Source: DATLBY01 sp035526665
GTDB lineage: Bacteria; Acidobacteriota; Terriglobia; Bryobacterales; Bryobacteraceae
Assembly (NCBI GenBank): GCA_035526665.1
Contig: DATLBY010000262.1
Coordinates: 1-24,870, forward strand
Reading direction: 5' to 3'
DNA length: 24,870 bases
This document shows, piece after piece, positions 22,562-24,870 of the stretch (the stretch's first letter is position 1; each line of letters begins with the position of its first letter). The notes beneath the pieces were generated by a model, which did no database searches, was not told where the DNA came from, and worked only from the letters and a program-made list of their open reading frames with translations. Made by a program: the position numbers and the translations under genes.

Positions 22562-23899
22562 ATGTCTTCGGTAATCACGAAACGAACGCGTTTGTCGCGC
22601 CGCACCTTTTTGAAAGGCTGTACGCTCGCCCAGATGCCGGTGGCCATCGGGCTTCCGCCGCTGGTCTCCATGTTCAATGCGAACGGAACGGCGTACGCAG
22701 CAGGCGCCGCATCCTCCGTCCGGAAGGAAACGCCGATTGAGAGCCGTTTCGTTCTCTGGTACAACGGCAACGGCATCCCGGAGCGATACTGGATTCCGAC
22801 GGAAACAGGCCGCGATTTTCAGATGCCTTCCTGCCTGACTCCGCTGGCGCGGCTACGCAACGATGTCCACATCATTACCGGTCTGGACAATGCGGCTGGA
22901 CGCGGCGGGACGCATCCCCATTCCACCAGCGGGATCCTGTCGTGTATGCCGTTCACCGGGCGCGGCGCGGGAGGGCCGTCGCTGGATTATCTGATCGCAG
23001 GGAAGATCGGCAATCAGTCGCGCTTCCGCTCGCTGCAAATCGGAGTTTCGCAGGAGTCCTTCGGCGGATCGATGCAGCGCAACATGACGTGGGCCGCGGC
23101 GGACCGGCCGCTGCCGCCGGAAGAGATTCCGCACAAACTGTTTGACCGGCTGTTCGGCGTTCACGAAGAAGGCTGGGTGAATCGCAAGCGCACGATTCTG
23201 GATACGGTGCGCGAGGATGCGGCCATATTAAAGAAGACGCTGCCCAAGGAGGACGCCCTGCGGGTGGAAGAGCACCTGACGGGAGTCCGCGACCTGGAGC
23301 GTGCCATCTCCGACCTGCCGCAGGATTACGCGCTGCGTATGTCGCCGGAGGATTTCGAGGGCGATATGCGGGACTGGCCCAGAGTGGCCAAGCTGCAGAG
23401 CGATCTGCTGGCCTACGCCTTCGCGACGCGCCAGACGCGCGTGGCGTCCTATATGTTGACCAAGTGCCAGGGCATCGCGCGCTTTCCGTGGCTCGGCTAC
23501 ACCGCGGCGCGGCATCATGATTACACGCATCGCGACGGCCTTGCGCCCGGCGCGGACGGCGCCACGGGACAACGCATCCTGCGGGACATCTGCAAATGGC
23601 ATGTGGAGGAATTCGCGTACCTGTTAGCCAAGCTCAAGTCGATTCCCGAGGGCGATGGCAATCTTCTGGATCACACGCTGCTGACGTTTGTTCACGAGCA
23701 TGCCGAGGCCAATCCGCACAAGAACACGAACTGTCCCATCATTCTGGCCGGTCACGCGGGCCGGCTCCAGACCGGACTACATAGCCGGCTGAACGGGACA
23801 GTGGCGGAACTCTACCTTACGCTGACCGACGAAGTGCTGGGCATCGGCCTCGGCCCATTCGCGACGGCGAATCGTAAACTGAGCGGCATCGCCGGGTAA
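22562..23899 (+). CDS. DUF1552 family protein, Tat-exported
   Basis: This 445-residue protein has a Tat signal, TRLSRRTFLKGCTLAQMPVA (9-28), with GAGG about 9 nt upstream of the ATG. Family-typical segments are RFVLWYNGNGIPERYWIP, HIITGLDNAAG, GRGGTHPHSTSGILS, PSLDYLIAGKIG, HHDYTHRDG and LLTFVHEHAEANPHKNTNCP. DUF1552 proteins have no established activity; I recall them as encoded next to DUF1592/DUF1588 cytochrome-like proteins in Planctomycetes, Verrucomicrobia and Acidobacteria. Several His and Asp residues in conserved loops (GTHPHST, HHDYTHRD, HEH) could bind metal, in the manner of sulfatase-like or DUF1501-type proteins. Here it is the last gene of the operon, 69 nt after the second LRR gene. 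Confidence 0.87.
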   Translation: MSSVITKRTRLSRRTFLKGCTLAQMPVAIGLPPLVSMFNANGTAYAAGAASSVRKETPIESRFVLWYNGNGIPERYWIPTETGRDFQMPSCLTPLARLRNDVHIITGLDNAAGRGGTHPHSTSGILSCMPFTGRGAGGPSLDYLIAGKIGNQSRFRSLQIGVSQESFGGSMQRNMTWAAADRPLPPEEIPHKLFDRLFGVHEEGWVNRKRTILDTVREDAAILKKTLPKEDALRVEEHLTGVRDLERAISDLPQDYALRMSPEDFEGDMRDWPRVAKLQSDLLAYAFATRQTRVASYMLTKCQGIARFPWLGYTAARHHDYTHRDGLAPGADGATGQRILRDICKWHVEEFAYLLAKLKSIPEGDGNLLDHTLLTFVHEHAEANPHKNTNCPIILAGHAGRLQTGLHSRLNGTVAELYLTLTDEVLGIGLGPFATANRKLSGIAG

Positions 23900-23956
23900 C
23901 GCGGCAGCCAATTCCCTGCAGCTATAAAAGTGGGCGGGGGCTGCGCGCGAGTTCGA

Positions 23957-23962
23957 TATACT
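23957..23962 (+). promoter_or_regulatory. -10 hexamer giving a likely leaderless transcript
   Basis: TATACT, within GATATACT (the same octamer as at 17625-17632), lies 7 nt before the ATG at 23970. Initiation would fall on the start codon, and there is no Shine-Dalgarno. No -35 match is visible at the usual distance. Confidence 0.4.
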
Positions 23963-23969
23963 CGGCACG

Positions 23970-24870
23970 ATGCGTTCGGCTCTTCTCCTGATTTTTCTAC
24001 TTGCTGCTGCGAAGCAGGCGCCCTGTGCCGATTCCGGTACACGAATTTGGGCGGTTGGTGACGGCGTCCGGGTTAACCCGGTGACGGGCCGGCTCTTCGA
24101 GGCCCGGCCCGACATTCATAAGGATTATCCAAGCGGGGATCCACGCCCGGGCAATTCGATCTGGAATGCCGGGACGAAGACCGTGTCTCTCCGCGCGGGA
24201 CGCAACGAGTTTGCCGCTTTCCAGGTGATCGTGGAAACGGACTCGCAGCTCAAGGATGCCGACGTACGCATCTCTGCACTGAAAGGTCCCGGCGGGGCCG
24301 TCATCGAGCGCAAGTACATATCCGTTTTCAAAGAATGGTATGTGAATGCGCGCAACCCCACGTCGGGTTACGAACGCAGTTCCCTGGGTCCCGGATGGTA
24401 TCCCGATGCGCTCATGCCGGAGCGCCGCGTGAAGCTGTTTTCAGGATTTCCGTTTTCGATTCCGGATGTGTACAACAACATCGCCGGGCAGAAGAATCAG
24501 GGAATCTGGATCGATCTCTTCGTGCCCTACGATCGTGTGTCGGCTCCTCCCGGACGGTACTCGGGCGAGATTGCAGTGTCCTGGGCCGGGGGGTCGCAGA
24601 GCCTGCAAGTGGCGCTCGACGTTTGGGATTTTGCGCTGCCGCAAGAGAGTCACCTGCCGGGCGACATCTGGAACGGCTCCATGCGGAACATGCAGCCGAA
24701 GGAAGAGCTTGCGTATTATCAACTGGCGAGGCAGCACCGGTTCACGCCGCTCATCTACGCATACCGGCCAGGGCTCAGCGTGAACGGCTCCAAGGTGGCG
24801 CTCGACTGGACGGCGTTCGATCGGAGGCTCACTCCCTATCTGGACGGCTCGGCGTTTACGTCCGCCCAGG
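23970..24870 (+). CDS. Secreted DUF4091-like glycoside-hydrolase-type protein, 5' part (runs off window)
   Basis: The frame is open from ATG 23970 to the right edge, 300 residues so far. A signal peptide (MRSALLLIFLLAAAKQAPCA) is followed by a beta-rich N-terminal region: GTKTVSLRAGRNEFAAFQVI, then YISVFKEWYVN. Further on come GIWIDLFVPYDRVSAPPGRY and VALDVWDFALPQESHLPGDI. This arrangement, a beta-sandwich closing with VWDFxLP before a TIM-barrel start (the AYYQLARQHRFTPLIYAY segment), is what I recall for DUF4091/DUF6067 glycoside-hydrolase-like proteins. The catalytic barrel is mostly outside the window, so activity and substrate cannot be judged. It is separated from the DUF1552 gene by 70 nt and has its own -10-like box. 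Confidence 0.72.
   Translation, partial: MRSALLLIFLLAAAKQAPCADSGTRIWAVGDGVRVNPVTGRLFEARPDIHKDYPSGDPRPGNSIWNAGTKTVSLRAGRNEFAAFQVIVETDSQLKDADVRISALKGPGGAVIERKYISVFKEWYVNARNPTSGYERSSLGPGWYPDALMPERRVKLFSGFPFSIPDVYNNIAGQKNQGIWIDLFVPYDRVSAPPGRYSGEIAVSWAGGSQSLQVALDVWDFALPQESHLPGDIWNGSMRNMQPKEELAYYQLARQHRFTPLIYAYRPGLSVNGSKVALDWTAFDRRLTPYLDGSAFTSAQ

Noticed and set aside
23903..23948. GCAGCC / GGCTGC inverted repeat after the DUF1552 gene as a terminator
   Set aside because: Only 6 bp with a loop of roughly 30 nt and no T-run; too weak to call.

Overview
The window looks like chromosomal DNA of a soil acidobacterium, most likely of the Solibacter/Bryobacter type. The evidence is the family mix, not any marker gene: two Oar-like TonB-dependent receptors with a carboxypeptidase-regulatory N-terminal module, many Tat-exported hydrolases and oxidoreductases, a DUF1592/DUF1588 cytochrome paired with a DUF1552 protein, and a small protein with an STGP-x-T-x2-GK N-terminal motif. 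Base composition is GC-rich except for a visibly more AT-rich island at about 12.2-14.2 kb. No tRNA, rRNA or CRISPR array was seen.

Layout. (1) 1-1056 is the 3' end of a TonB-dependent receptor, ending in a shared hairpin that faces a convergent Gfo/Idh/MocA oxidoreductase (1076-2191, minus). (2) 2248-4083 (minus) is a compact three-gene unit: truncated haemoglobin, ferredoxin-FNR-type reductase, NsrR-like Rrf2 regulator. A 25-nt near-palindrome at 4084-4108, directly upstream of the globin, matches the spacing of NsrR operators. I read this as a split flavohaemoglobin nitric-oxide detoxification operon under its own NO sensor. (3) 4138-7405 carries three amidohydrolase-superfamily genes. Two are minus-strand tandem paralogues overlapping by 4 nt, the second of which has lost nearly all metal ligands. 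The third is a divergent Amidohydro_3 enzyme. (4) 7425-12002 (minus) encodes a small STGP-motif protein, a secreted predicted carbohydrate-active toroid protein, and a fused double alpha/beta hydrolase whose second domain lacks the nucleophile.

(5) 12.1-14.2 kb is an AT-richer accessory island: a long perfect hairpin, a HigB toxin, a HigA antitoxin fused to an ImmA/IrrE-type metalloprotease domain, a gene-poor stretch with IS-end-like repeats, and a truncated ORF6N-domain gene. (6) 14185-17505 (minus) is a complete TonB-dependent receptor. (7) 17653-23899 (plus) is a likely operon: DUF1592/DUF1588 multihaem-type protein, two leucine-rich-repeat proteins, and a Tat-exported DUF1552 protein. 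(8) 23970 to the right edge is the 5' part of a secreted DUF4091-like glycoside-hydrolase-type protein.

Overall the region combines envelope nutrient uptake and polymer degradation with one NO-stress operon and one mobile-type toxin-antitoxin island. All functions are read from sequence motifs recognised by eye; no database search was run.
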